A DNA stretch of 11,765 nt, from the NCBI GenBank assembly GCA_900541665.1, contig UQKV01000058.1, positions 1-11,765 on the forward strand. Direction: 5' to 3'. The translations under genes and the position numbers were made by a program. Below the pieces are notes generated by a model. The model worked only from the letters and a program-made list of their open reading frames with translations, had not been told where the DNA came from and did not search any database. Source of the DNA: an uncultured Collinsella sp. GTDB lineage: Bacteria; Actinomycetota; Coriobacteriia; Coriobacteriales; Coriobacteriaceae. This document shows, in pieces, positions 1 through 6,845 of the stretch. Positions within the stretch are counted from its first letter, which is position 1. Every line of letters begins with the position of its first letter.

Positions 1-2
1 TC

Positions 3-1778
3 TCCGACGAGGAGCGCGCCGCCTGGAAGGGCGACATCGCCGCCGAGCTGAAGAAGCTCACCGAGGCGCAGCTGGCGAAGTCGTGCGTGCCCACCGTGTC
101 CTACACTGTGGACGCCGTGGCGCTTGCGCGCGCCGGCGAGGGCTTCGAGGGCGCGGACGAGGGCGACCTGGTGACCGTGGTGGACAAGGTGTACGACCCG
201 CCGCTGCGCGTGCGCACGCGCATCACCAAGGTAGTGGAGGACCAGCTGCGCCCCGGCGAGGTCACCTACACGTTCGGCAACCACCAGACGGTCGCCGAGC
301 TGATGGCCGCGCAGAAGTCGGCCGCCAAGTCCACCGCCTCGACCATCCGGGCGACCGTGACCGAGGCCGTGAACGCCTCGAACAAGGCATCGACCGGCAA
401 ATGGGGCGAGAGCCTGGCGGCCGCCGAGGAGCGCCAGAAGGCGTACGCCAAGGAGGTCGGCGGCGCCGCCCAGGACTACACCGACCAGATAAGGGACGAG
501 CTGGACAAGGCCCTCAAGGAGTACGCCGACAACGGGGACACCACGCTGGAGGAGGCGCTGAAGAAGTACTCCGACGACGGCAACCTGGACCTGGACGAGG
601 TGCTGCGCCTGTACACCGACACGTCGATAGAGCAAAGCGAGAGCGTGCTCAAGCAGATAGACGAGGCCAACAAGGAGTACCTGGAAGGCGTCACGGGCAA
701 GCTGGACGAACGGCTGACGAGCGCCGAGGGCGAGGTGGATGGGCTGCAGAAACAGCTCGACCAGCTGCCGACGGATATCCGCAAGAAGATCGTTGACATG
801 CTCAACAGCGAGGTGAACACCACGGGCGGCTGGGTGTACGAGGAGCCCGGCCAAGGCATCCTGGTGTACGACAAAAAGCCCGAGAGCGCCACCAAGTGCG
901 TCAAGATAGGCGGCGGAATCATCGGCGTGGCCAACTCCAAGTACTCCAGCGGCGCGTGGAAGTGGCGCACGGCCATAACCGGCGACGGCGTGACCGCCGA
1001 CGAGCTGACCACGGGCCGCATCAAAGGCGGGAACTCGTACTGGGACCTCGACAGCGGGGCCTTCTACCTGCGCGACGGCTCCATCTTCATGACCGACAGC
1101 AACGGCAACAGGGTCTATATCAACGCCACCAACGGCTTCCAGATATACGACAAGAACGGCTCCATCATCGCGGGCACCGTGCTGGTGGGCAGCACCTCCA
1201 TGTTCCGCTGCAACATGGTCGGCACGTCGTCCACCAACTACATCACCACCGGCACGACGACGAACAACCACCCGGGAGCGTCGTTCGTGGACGGCTCGAC
1301 CGAGTACTGCACCATCGAGGCCGTCCACGCGAAGGACAGCCCCACGGCGAGCTCGACCGACGGCGTGGGCATGTCCACCTGCGGCTACGGATTCCTGGCA
1401 GTCAACCGCTACTACCGCCAGACGTGGCTGACGACCCCCTACTACGCGGGATACATGAGCCATCCCGACGAGCAGCTGTACATGAGGAGTGGCAACAGCA
1501 ACGCGGGCGGCTCGGCGTACGTGAAGCTGCAGGAGAACTCCAGCAACTACGTGTACCTGGATAGCAGCCGCGCAGACATTGGGTCGTCGGGCACCGCCAG
1601 GATACTCGCCCCGAAGTTCGCCATAGGAACCAACCCGAGCAGCGGCGGCACCTACGGATACACGGGCTCCACGCAGTTCATCGGGAGCATCACCAACAAC
1701 GGCAACAAATGGACGTGGGGCACCATCAACGTGGTGAACGGAATCATCACCGGCATGAGCAGCATCACGGGAAACTAG
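3..1778 (+). CDS. Phage tail / antireceptor protein, 3' part
   Basis: The frame is open from the left edge, so the gene begins upstream; the GTG at 87 lies inside it and has no convincing ribosome site. The first ~100 residues (with DEGDLVTVVD and RVRTRITKVV) resemble the end of the siphophage minor structural / tail endopeptidase module that sits at the tail tip. Then comes a long charged helical region, about nt 330-800, likely a trimeric coiled coil. Next is the motif TGDGVTADELTTGRI, typical of gp58-like tail fibre proteins, and a Gly/Ser/Thr/Asn/Tyr-rich beta region to the end. I infer a trimeric host-contact protein at the tail tip. It ends 21 nt before the next gene in the same direction. 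The family is assigned from remembered patterns, not from a search. Confidence 0.8.
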   Translation, partial: SDEERAAWKGDIAAELKKLTEAQLAKSCVPTVSYTVDAVALARAGEGFEGADEGDLVTVVDKVYDPPLRVRTRITKVVEDQLRPGEVTYTFGNHQTVAELMAAQKSAAKSTASTIRATVTEAVNASNKASTGKWGESLAAAEERQKAYAKEVGGAAQDYTDQIRDELDKALKEYADNGDTTLEEALKKYSDDGNLDLDEVLRLYTDTSIEQSESVLKQIDEANKEYLEGVTGKLDERLTSAEGEVDGLQKQLDQLPTDIRKKIVDMLNSEVNTTGGWVYEEPGQGILVYDKKPESATKCVKIGGGIIGVANSKYSSGAWKWRTAITGDGVTADELTTGRIKGGNSYWDLDSGAFYLRDGSIFMTDSNGNRVYINATNGFQIYDKNGSIIAGTVLVGSTSMFRCNMVGTSSTNYITTGTTTNNHPGASFVDGSTEYCTIEAVHAKDSPTASSTDGVGMSTCGYGFLAVNRYYRQTWLTTPYYAGYMSHPDEQLYMRSGNSNAGGSAYVKLQENSSNYVYLDSSRADIGSSGTARILAPKFAIGTNPSSGGTYGYTGSTQFIGSITNNGNKWTWGTINVVNGIITGMSSITGN

Positions 1779-1799
1779 ACCAGCGAGAGAGGAAACGGA

Positions 1800-2120
1800 A
1801 TGTTCTACCACCTTGTGCAGCAGCCCGAAGCGCCGCAGGCGCTCGACGGCGCGCCGAAGCCGCCCGAGGCGCTTCCGGTGTTCGAGTGCATCAGCGACCC
1901 GGCCACGGCGCGGGCCATCGTGGAATCGGAAGACGTGTTCGAGTTCGACGGCAAGGGCGGCTTCACGCTCGTGTCCAGCCCCGTGGCCGTCATGGACGCG
2001 GAAGGCGGCGAGGCCAACGCCGTTGACTTCTCGGCGCTCACCGACGAGGAGATATGCGGGGTCCACAGAGCGCAGCCCGGCGACATATCGCGGACACTTG
2101 CGGCCGAAGGAAAGGAGTGA
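1800..2120 (+). CDS. Small phage protein of unknown function
   Basis: This 106-aa frame starts with ATG behind a purine-rich GAGAGAGG, about 6 nt upstream. It begins MFYHLVQQPEAPQ, with a Pro-rich N-terminal third, then an acidic region (ESEDVFEFDGKGGFTLVSSP) and a charged C-terminus. There is no signal peptide or membrane segment. It lies between two tail genes and ends 3 nt before the next start, so it is probably co-translated with them. Its position suggests a small tail accessory or fibre chaperone, but the sequence itself shows no recognisable function. Confidence 0.75.
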   Translation: MFYHLVQQPEAPQALDGAPKPPEALPVFECISDPATARAIVESEDVFEFDGKGGFTLVSSPVAVMDAEGGEANAVDFSALTDEEICGVHRAQPGDISRTLAAEGKE

Positions 2121-2123
2121 GGC

Positions 2124-3026
2124 ATGGCAACGCACGAGCTTACGCTCAACCTCAAGAAGACCAACATAGCGCCGCCCGTCATCACCGTGCACCAGGGCGA
2201 CAGCGCCGAGGTCCTGAAGGCCGCCATCTACGACGGCGACAAGAAGGCGGCCCTGACGGGCTGCAAGGTGCACCTCATGGCCGCGAAACCCGACCACACC
2301 TACGTGGAGCAGCAGTTCACTGGCATCAGCGACAACGTGGCCACCGTGACGGTCGACCCCGCCGTCTTCGGCGTGGCCGGGCTGCTCAAGGTGTGCTACG
2401 TGCGCGTGCGAAACGCGGCGGGGCTGGACGCCACCACCGAGAACGTCCTGGTGAACGTGCTGCCATCGGCGAGCGCGTCGGGCGAGATATCCGGCCCGTA
2501 CGTCGATGCGGTGGAGGCGATCATCGCGAACCTCGAAGGGCAGCTAGCCGACGTGATCGCGCTGAACGCGCAGATGCAGAAGGCCGAGGCCTCCCGCGCG
2601 AGCGCGGAAAACCAGCGCGCCGCGAGCGAGAAGACGCGCCAGACCGCCGAAACCGGGCGCGCAGAGGCCGAGAAGAAGCGAGCCGCGGCGGAAAGCGACC
2701 GCGTGACCGAGGCGTCGCAGCTGAAGACGGCCTCGCAAGCCGCCACGGCTGCGGCAAACGGCGCGGCCTCGAACGCCGACGCGGCGGCAAACATCGCCCT
2801 GCAGATAGCCAACAGCGTGGCGCAGGGCAGCGCGGGCAGCTCGGACATGGCCAAGCAGAAGCAGCAGATAGCCGACCTGTACGGCAAGCTGGCCGACGCC
2901 ACTGACGCGTTCATCTACGACGACGGCACCGTGTACTGCCCCGCCTCCAAGGCCAGTGCATCTGGCAGCACCATCACGTTCGGGAGCACCTGCACGGCGT
3001 CCGGCACAACCCTCAACCTCAAGTAG
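2124..3026 (+). CDS. Baseplate / fibre protein with BppU-like N-terminus
   Basis: A 300-aa protein starting at ATG 2124 behind AAAGGAGTGAGGC. The first ~115 residues look like a beta-sandwich baseplate-attachment domain (LTLNLKKTN, VHQGDSAEVLKAAIYDGDKK), as in the BppU N-terminal family of siphophage upper baseplate proteins. Residues ~130-250 are an Ala/Glu/Lys/Arg-rich coiled coil with repeating RASAEN, RAASEK and RAEAEK units. The last ~45 residues form a small beta-rich tip. I infer an elongated trimeric linker that could carry the variable receptor-binding protein encoded 12 nt downstream. The N-terminal assignment is by resemblance only. Confidence 0.75.
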   Translation: MATHELTLNLKKTNIAPPVITVHQGDSAEVLKAAIYDGDKKAALTGCKVHLMAAKPDHTYVEQQFTGISDNVATVTVDPAVFGVAGLLKVCYVRVRNAAGLDATTENVLVNVLPSASASGEISGPYVDAVEAIIANLEGQLADVIALNAQMQKAEASRASAENQRAASEKTRQTAETGRAEAEKKRAAAESDRVTEASQLKTASQAATAAANGAASNADAAANIALQIANSVAQGSAGSSDMAKQKQQIADLYGKLADATDAFIYDDGTVYCPASKASASGSTITFGSTCTASGTTLNLK

Positions 3027-3038
3027 AAAGGCAACGAA

Positions 3039-4055
3039 ATGGCACAAGCGAAAACCCTGTCGGTGGGCGGCATCGGCTACGAGGTCATCGACGATACCGC
3101 GCGCAGCAACGCGCAGACGGCGCTCAACAACGCCGAGTACAACCGCCAGGGCCAAATCGGCAAGTACGGCGGGCAGAACATCGCCACCATCCTGGCGGGA
3201 GAGATCGGCAGCGGCAGCGTGTACGACGCGCTGCACAAGCGAGCCGCCAACGGCAACTTCGCGGGCCTGCGCGTGGGAGACTACATCGACGTGCCGCTGG
3301 TAAGCGCGTCGGGCGTGGCGGCCCAGCAGTCCGTGCGCTTCCTCCTGGCGCACTTCGACCCGTACTACTGCTGCGGCGACAGCTCCAAAGGCCACCACAT
3401 CGCCTTCGTGGCCTCCGCGCCCATCGCCGTGGCCAAGACCGTGACCGGCGTTGCCAACGACAGCTTCCTGATGTGGAACACGACCAACACGAACCAGGGC
3501 ACCGCCGACCAGAAATGCCCCTACCCCAACAGCAACCTCAAGGCGTGGGAGACGGCCTTCGAGGCGTGCCTGCCCGAAAGCCTGACCAAGTACCTGCTGA
3601 CCCAGCGCGTCCTGCTTGAGGAGCGTTACAGCGCCAGCGGCGCGCTCAACGACTCCAACTCGTGGAGCTGGCAGGATATCGGCAAGGTGTTCTCGCTGTC
3701 CGAGATGGAGGTGTACGGCTGCCCGGTGTGGGGCACCAAGGGCTACAGCGTCGGCTTCGACTGCCAGTGGGACCTGTTCAGGGACACCGCGCATCGCATC
3801 AATGGAAATCGGTACAGTTGGTGGCTGCGTTCCGTTGCGTCGGGCTCCGCGTCCCACGTGTGCTACGTCAGCTACAACGGCGGTGCCGACTACTCTTCGG
3901 CGACGGACAACCTGGGTTCGCCCCCGCCCCGGCTTCCTCGTCGGCTAACCAGCCGAGTGCTCTATACTCTGCTTTTAGGCGACCGCCTTGCGCGGTCGCC
4001 TCCCGCCCGCGAAGCGGGCCGTTTTTTCGCCAGTTTCCCCAGGAGGTGCACGTGA
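3039..4055 (+). CDS. DGR target: variable receptor-binding protein, frameshifted near the 3' end
   Basis: ATG 3039 follows AGAAAGGCAACGAA. Residues ~1-100 are probably an attachment region. From ~100 on the protein has the formylglycine/C-type-lectin-like look of DGR targets, with RYSWWLRSVASGSA at 258-271 starting the variable part. Nine Asn codons of the template align here and eight now encode other residues: S260, H273, S278, Y279, G282, D284, S286, D290. After D290 an extra A (nt 3909-3910) shifts the frame. Without it the protein would end TWVRPRPGFLVG at the TAA 3946-3948 (302 aa), the usual DGR-target ending. As sequenced it runs to 338 aa, through the terminator and into the avd start. 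This may be a sequencing error, a homing error or a real inactive variant. The protein is likely displayed at the tail tip to bind the host. Confidence 0.9.
   Translation: MAQAKTLSVGGIGYEVIDDTARSNAQTALNNAEYNRQGQIGKYGGQNIATILAGEIGSGSVYDALHKRAANGNFAGLRVGDYIDVPLVSASGVAAQQSVRFLLAHFDPYYCCGDSSKGHHIAFVASAPIAVAKTVTGVANDSFLMWNTTNTNQGTADQKCPYPNSNLKAWETAFEACLPESLTKYLLTQRVLLEERYSASGALNDSNSWSWQDIGKVFSLSEMEVYGCPVWGTKGYSVGFDCQWDLFRDTAHRINGNRYSWWLRSVASGSASHVCYVSYNGGADYSSATDNLGSPPPRLPRRLTSRVLYTLLLGDRLARSPPAREAGRFFASFPRRCT
3808..3937 (+). repeat. DGR variable repeat (VR)
   Basis: These 130 nt match the template at 4546-4674 (129 nt). There are 11 substitutions, all at template A: six A to G, three A to C, two A to T. 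No C, G or T of the template has changed. One A is inserted near 3910. The GC-only tail CGCCCCCGCCCCGG (3919-3932) is identical in both copies and fits the initiation-of-mutagenic-homing site, where cDNA copying is thought to anchor. Adenine-specific change is diagnostic of a DGR. Confidence 0.97.
3941..3956 (+). promoter_or_regulatory. Hairpin just after the VR, probable target-recognition element
   Basis: TCGGCT-AACC-AGCCGA forms a perfect 6-bp stem with a 4-nt loop, starting 3 nt after the last VR/TR match. Characterised phage DGRs have a similar short-stem, tetraloop hairpin or cruciform a few bases downstream of the homing site, which raises homing efficiency. No copy follows the TR, as expected for an element that marks only the target. 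The expected TAA stop (3946-3948) straddles stem and loop. The role is inferred from position and shape. Confidence 0.6.
3977..4027 (+). terminator. Intrinsic terminator after the DGR target gene
   Basis: There are two tandem hairpins. AGGCGACCGC / GCGGTCGCCT is a perfect 10-bp stem with a 5-nt loop (3977-4001). GCCCGC-GAA-GCGGGC (4005-4019) follows, then CG and TTTTTT (4022-4027). It separates the structural genes from avd and the RT, so the retroelement may depend on readthrough or on its own promoter. The frameshifted target frame crosses it, which argues that the long form is not the native protein. Confidence 0.85.
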
Positions 4056-4522
4056 GCGGCGTCTACCAGCGCAACCGCGAGGTGTCCGAGTATAAGTTCT
4101 TCACGCAGGCCATCGCCATCCGCGTGGAGGTCAACAAGCTGATGGCGTCCTCCTCGGTAGTGCCCAAGGCCTACAGGCTGCTGAACGCGGTGCCCACGGT
4201 GGAGACGGCGCGCAGCATCGTGTACAACGTCAACCGCGCCGACTGCTTCTACCCCAACACCTCGTTCAACGCGCTGGAGAGGAAACGCTACCTTACGCTG
4301 GCCATAGCGGACTGCGAGCAGCTTATGCTGGACATGCAGTGCCTCATGGATATCGGCCTGCCCGTGAACGCCAACCGCTTCGAGGAGCTGGCGGCCATGG
4401 TCGAGGAGGAGATCAGGCTGCTGAAGGGCGCGCGCAAGAACGTACGCGTCACCGGCAAGAAGACGACCGACGAGCGCATAGCCGAGGCCGAGGCCGAGCT
4501 AGAGCGCCTGCGTTCGTTATAA
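4052..4522 (+). CDS. avd: DGR accessory protein, Avd-like four-helix bundle
   Basis: The GTG start at 4052 is set by a strong AGGAGG (4041-4046) with a 5-nt spacer; the open frame continues upstream but only through the terminator. The 156-aa product is basic and almost all helical, with four predicted helices: ~10-35, ~45-70 (KAYRLLNAVPTVETARSIVY), ~85-110 (ALERKRYLTLAIADCEQLML) and ~118-140 ending RLLKGARKN. A charged tail follows. Length, helix pattern and position between target gene and TR match Avd of phage DGRs, a ring-forming partner that binds the RT and template RNA and is needed for cDNA synthesis. The stop overlaps a TATAAT box and lies 23 nt before the TR. Confidence 0.85.
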   Translation: MSGVYQRNREVSEYKFFTQAIAIRVEVNKLMASSSVVPKAYRLLNAVPTVETARSIVYNVNRADCFYPNTSFNALERKRYLTLAIADCEQLMLDMQCLMDIGLPVNANRFEELAAMVEEEIRLLKGARKNVRVTGKKTTDERIAEAEAELERLRSL

Positions 4523-4523
4523 T
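4518..4523 (+). promoter_or_regulatory. Possible -10 box for the template RNA
   Basis: A perfect TATAAT overlaps the avd stop codon and lies 22 nt before the TR. It would place a transcript start near 4530, just ahead of the template. The hexamer 17 nt upstream (CGAGCT) is a poor -35 and there is no TG extension, so this could be chance. Confidence 0.35.
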
Positions 4524-4545
4524 GGGTGGCGGTCGCGCCTTGTTT

Positions 4546-4674
4546 ATCGGTACAATTGGTGGCTGCGTTCCGTTGCGTCGGGCTCCGCGTCCAACGTGTG
4601 CTACGTCAACAACAACGGCAATGCCAACTACAATTCGGCGACGAACACCTGGGTTCGCCCCCGCCCCGGATTCC
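4546..4674 (+). repeat. DGR template repeat (TR)
   Basis: This is the invariant master copy of the VR, 738 nt downstream of it in the same orientation. Read in the VR frame it has nine AAC/AAT codons placed at the sites that vary, as is usual for DGR templates, because changing A in AAY reaches many residues without creating a stop. It has 25 adenines, of which 11 differ in the VR. It ends with the same GC-rich tail, then diverges. In the VR frame it reads ATNTWVRPRPGF, which shows the proper frame for the target C-terminus. Confidence 0.97.
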
Positions 4675-4886
4675 CTTACTGCCAGACCGAGTAGGCCAGC
4701 GGGCCGAAAGCAGAGCGCGGAGAGGAAGGAAGGCGCGACCATCGGGCGCGAGCCCGTAAATACGCACCCCGCGAGGGTGGCCGGACGCTGCTTGCATGGC
4801 GCGGCGCTCCGTGGCTTCGCCGCGTTTCATGGCCATACCTCAAGCGGCTGTCAGAGCCACATTGCAAGCCGTGCGGGGTGCCTTCT
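4675..4886 (+). ncRNA. Spacer part of the DGR RNA, between TR and RT
   Basis: This 212-nt stretch has no convincing gene. In studied DGRs the region just 3' of the TR is part of the template RNA, folds, and is needed to prime cDNA. Here CGCGGCG (4800-4806) can pair with CGCCGCG (4818-4824) around an 11-nt loop, extended by CATG (4795-4798) with CATG (4828-4831) across a small internal loop. Other GC-rich inverted segments lie at 4741-4785. RNA ends and fold are inferred. Confidence 0.5.
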
Positions 4887-6068
4887 ATGAACTCGGAGCA
4901 AAGGCGGGCCGCACGCCGGAAGCGCCGCGAGGAGAAGCGCGCCAGGGCCAAGGCCGAGCGCGTCAAGGCGTGCACCCTTGAGACGGTGGCCGACCTCAAC
5001 AGCCTGTGCAAGGCTTCCAAGCAGGCCGCGCGTGGCGTCATGTGGAAGTCGTCCACGCAGAGGTACATGAGAAGCTACCTGCGCAACGCCGTCCTGTCCC
5101 GCCGCGACCTTTTGGAGGGGCGCGACATATGCCGGGGCTTCATACGGTTCGACCTGTGGGAGCGCGGAAAGCTGCGCCATATCAGCGCCGTACACTTCCC
5201 CGAGCGCGTGGTGCAGAAGTCCCTGGCACAAAACGCGCTCGTTCCCGCCATAGTCCCCACTCTCATAGCCGCCAACTCCGCGAACATAAAGGGGCGCGGC
5301 ACCGACTACGCCCTGAAGCTGCTCAAGCGCCACCTGGCCGACAACTGGAGGAGGCACGGCGGCGATGGCTACATACTGCTCGGCGACTTTTCCGACTACT
5401 TCGCCCGCATAGCGCACGGCCCCGTCAAGGAGCAGGTGGCTGCCGCGCTGCTCGATCCGCGAGTAATCGACCTTGAGCACCGCCTGATTGACGCGCAGGG
5501 CGAGGTGGGCCTGGGGCTGGGCAGCGAGCCGAACCAGATATGCGCGGTGGCACACCCCAACCGCATCGACCACTACGTGACCGAGATGCTGCGCCCCGAG
5601 GCGTACGGGCGGTACATGGACGACTTCTACCTCATACACGAGAGCAAGGAGTACCTGCAGGTGTGCCTGCTGCTGATAGGGCGCAAGTGCGCCGAGCTGG
5701 GCATAGAGCTGAACCCGCGCAAGACGCGCGTGGTGAAGCTGTCGCGCGGCTTCACGTGGCTGAAGAAGCGCATCTTCTACACCGAGACCGGCCGCATAGT
5801 CGTGAAGCCGTGCCGAGACTCCATAACGCGGGAGCGCCGCAAGCTCAAGAAGATGGCCCGCATGGTCGCCGATGGCGTCATGACCCCCGAGCAGGTGGAG
5901 CAGAGCTACCAGAGCTGGCGCGGCGGCATGAAGCGGCTGGATGCGCACCGCAGCGTGCTGGCCATGGACGCGCTGTACCGCAGCCTGTTCGGAAATCCCG
6001 CGGGGGGGGGTTGCTCAATGCAATCCAAACCTGGAGGCGACACGGATGGGAACATGCCCCTACCCTAG
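4887..6068 (+). CDS. DGR reverse transcriptase
   Basis: ATG 4887 is chosen because GGGGTG (4875-4880) sits 6 nt upstream; a GTG at 4878 would add three residues. The 393-aa protein starts with a very basic tail (RRAARRKRREEKRARAK). RT motifs appear in order: RGKLRHISAVHFPERVVQKS (~95-115); KGRGTDYALKLLKRHL; the first catalytic Asp D167 in LLGDFSDYF; GLGLGSEPNQ at 208-217; YMDD at 243-246, supplying the catalytic Asp pair; and a thumb with RKLKKMARMV. It has no maturase or endonuclease domain, as expected for the DGR class. It copies the TR RNA with errors at A, so VR is rewritten. A nine-G run near the end (6002-6010) sets the last ~20 residues in a frame that could slip. It lies in the same direction as avd and the TR. 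Confidence 0.93.
   Translation: MNSEQRRAARRKRREEKRARAKAERVKACTLETVADLNSLCKASKQAARGVMWKSSTQRYMRSYLRNAVLSRRDLLEGRDICRGFIRFDLWERGKLRHISAVHFPERVVQKSLAQNALVPAIVPTLIAANSANIKGRGTDYALKLLKRHLADNWRRHGGDGYILLGDFSDYFARIAHGPVKEQVAAALLDPRVIDLEHRLIDAQGEVGLGLGSEPNQICAVAHPNRIDHYVTEMLRPEAYGRYMDDFYLIHESKEYLQVCLLLIGRKCAELGIELNPRKTRVVKLSRGFTWLKKRIFYTETGRIVVKPCRDSITRERRKLKKMARMVADGVMTPEQVEQSYQSWRGGMKRLDAHRSVLAMDALYRSLFGNPAGGGCSMQSKPGGDTDGNMPLP
6002..6010 (+). repeat. Nine-G homopolymer in the 3' end of the RT gene
   Basis: GGGGGGGGG follows the GC of GCG. With nine G the RT ends SKPGGDTDGNMPLP at 6068. With eight G it would read VAQCNPNLEATRMGTCPYPS and stop at TGA 6088-6090, overlapping the next gene's ATG as ATGA. 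With ten G it would run on to 6139. Catalytic motifs lie upstream and are unaffected. Confidence 0.9.
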
Positions 6069-6086
6069 CAACGGAAGGAGCGACCC

Positions 6087-6332
6087 ATGACAGAACAGGA
6101 AATCGCCGGGGAGATCAACGGCTACAAACAGCAGCTTGAGCAGAGCGACTACAAGGTCATGAAGGCGGTGGAGCGCATCTTCTCCGCATCGTCCATCACC
6201 GACCTGCTCTCGGCCATCGCCGCAGCTGCCAAGGAGGTGGCCGAGATCATCTCGCAGCGCCAGACGTGGCGCGACCGCATCAACGAGCTGGAAGCCATGG
6301 AGCCCGACCAGCCGGAAGCGCCGCAGGAGTAG
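6087..6332 (+). CDS. Small helical phage protein of unknown function
   Basis: An 81-aa frame starting at ATG 6087 behind GGAAGGAGCGACCC. The product is mostly helical, with a central low-polarity segment (SITDLLSAIAAAAKEVAEII), charged ends and a Pro-rich tail. The segment is too charged at its end to be a clear membrane span. An intrinsic terminator follows at once. It lies between the retroelement and the lysis genes. I do not recognise the family. Confidence 0.75.
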   Translation: MTEQEIAGEINGYKQQLEQSDYKVMKAVERIFSASSITDLLSAIAAAAKEVAEIISQRQTWRDRINELEAMEPDQPEAPQE

Positions 6333-6334
6333 CG

Positions 6335-6361
6335 AGCGCCCCTTCGGGGGCGCTTTTCTTT
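6335..6361 (+). terminator. Intrinsic terminator
   Basis: AGCGCCCC-TTCG-GGGGCGCT is a perfect 8-bp stem capped by a stable UUCG tetraloop, followed by TTTCTTTT. It closes the transcript containing the RT and the 81-aa gene. Confidence 0.9.
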
Positions 6362-6418
6362 TGCCCGGCGACACCTCGCGGACAATCGCGGCAGCGATTC
6401 GAGGAGGTGAGAAAACGA

Positions 6419-6832
6419 ATGACCGACGTGCTGGAAATCTTCGCGCCGTACGGCCCCGGGTCGCTTTTCGGCGCGCTGCTCGTCCTAGTGGTCCTGTACT
6501 TCGGCAAGCAGTTCCTCGAAGAGTTCAAGGCCCAGAACGAGCGCAAGGCGAACATCGACCTCAAGCGCGAAGAGCGAAAGCAGGACGAGGTGAACGAGCG
6601 GGCGCAGCGCGACCGCGAGCGCAGCCAGATGGAGGGCCGCATCGCCGCGCAGATGGAGCGCAGCAACGCGCTGATGGAGGCTATGAAGGCGCTCATGGAG
6701 TCCGTCGTGACCTCCAACGAGGTGCTGCACGCCGACCTGGCGAACAGCCAGGCGCGCAGCCAGGGCATGGCGGCGAAGGTCGACCACATCGCCGACCGCG
6801 TTGACCTGCTCTACAAGGAATCGGCTCGATAG
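6419..6832 (+). CDS. Membrane-anchored coiled-coil protein of the lysis region
   Basis: ATG 6419 follows GAGGAGGTGAGAAAACGA, a strong Shine-Dalgarno. The longer in-frame opening upstream crosses the terminator and is discarded. The 137-aa product has one N-terminal membrane segment (SLFGALLVLVVLYFGKQFL, ~14-32), then a continuous charged coiled coil to the C-terminus. One anchor plus a long helix just before a holin and an endolysin suits a spanin-like or holin-regulating role, but phage tail or Bhl-like membrane proteins also look like this. The gene ends 13 nt before the holin start. Confidence 0.75.
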   Translation: MTDVLEIFAPYGPGSLFGALLVLVVLYFGKQFLEEFKAQNERKANIDLKREERKQDEVNERAQRDRERSQMEGRIAAQMERSNALMEAMKALMESVVTSNEVLHADLANSQARSQGMAAKVDHIADRVDLLYKESAR

Positions 6833-6845
6833 AAAGGAATCCGAA

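Noticed and set aside
83..796. Arg-rich 237-aa frame overlapping the tail gene
   Set aside because: It is an off-frame shadow of GC-rich coding sequence, with low-complexity Arg/Gly/Ala composition and no ribosome site.
2544..3857. 437-aa minus-strand frame
   Set aside because: It lies antisense to two well-supported tail genes, has a Gly/Ala/Val/Arg-rich composition from high GC, and no start signal.
4339..4890. 183-aa plus frame across avd, TR and spacer
   Set aside because: It reads avd and the TR out of frame and has no ribosome site; the TR homology shows the correct frame is another one.
4851..5948. 365-aa minus-strand frame under the RT
   Set aside because: Antisense shadow; the plus strand carries ordered RT motifs including YMDD.
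3039..6068. Retron or group II intron as explanation of the RT
   Set aside because: No msr/msd-type RNA, no intron domain or maturase region is seen, and the adenine-only VR/TR differences settle it as a DGR.
6046..6090. 14-codon frame MGTCPYPSNGRSDP behind GGAGG, overlapping the next ATG
   Set aside because: It looks translatable but is more simply the tail of the eight-G reading of the RT gene; too short to call alone.
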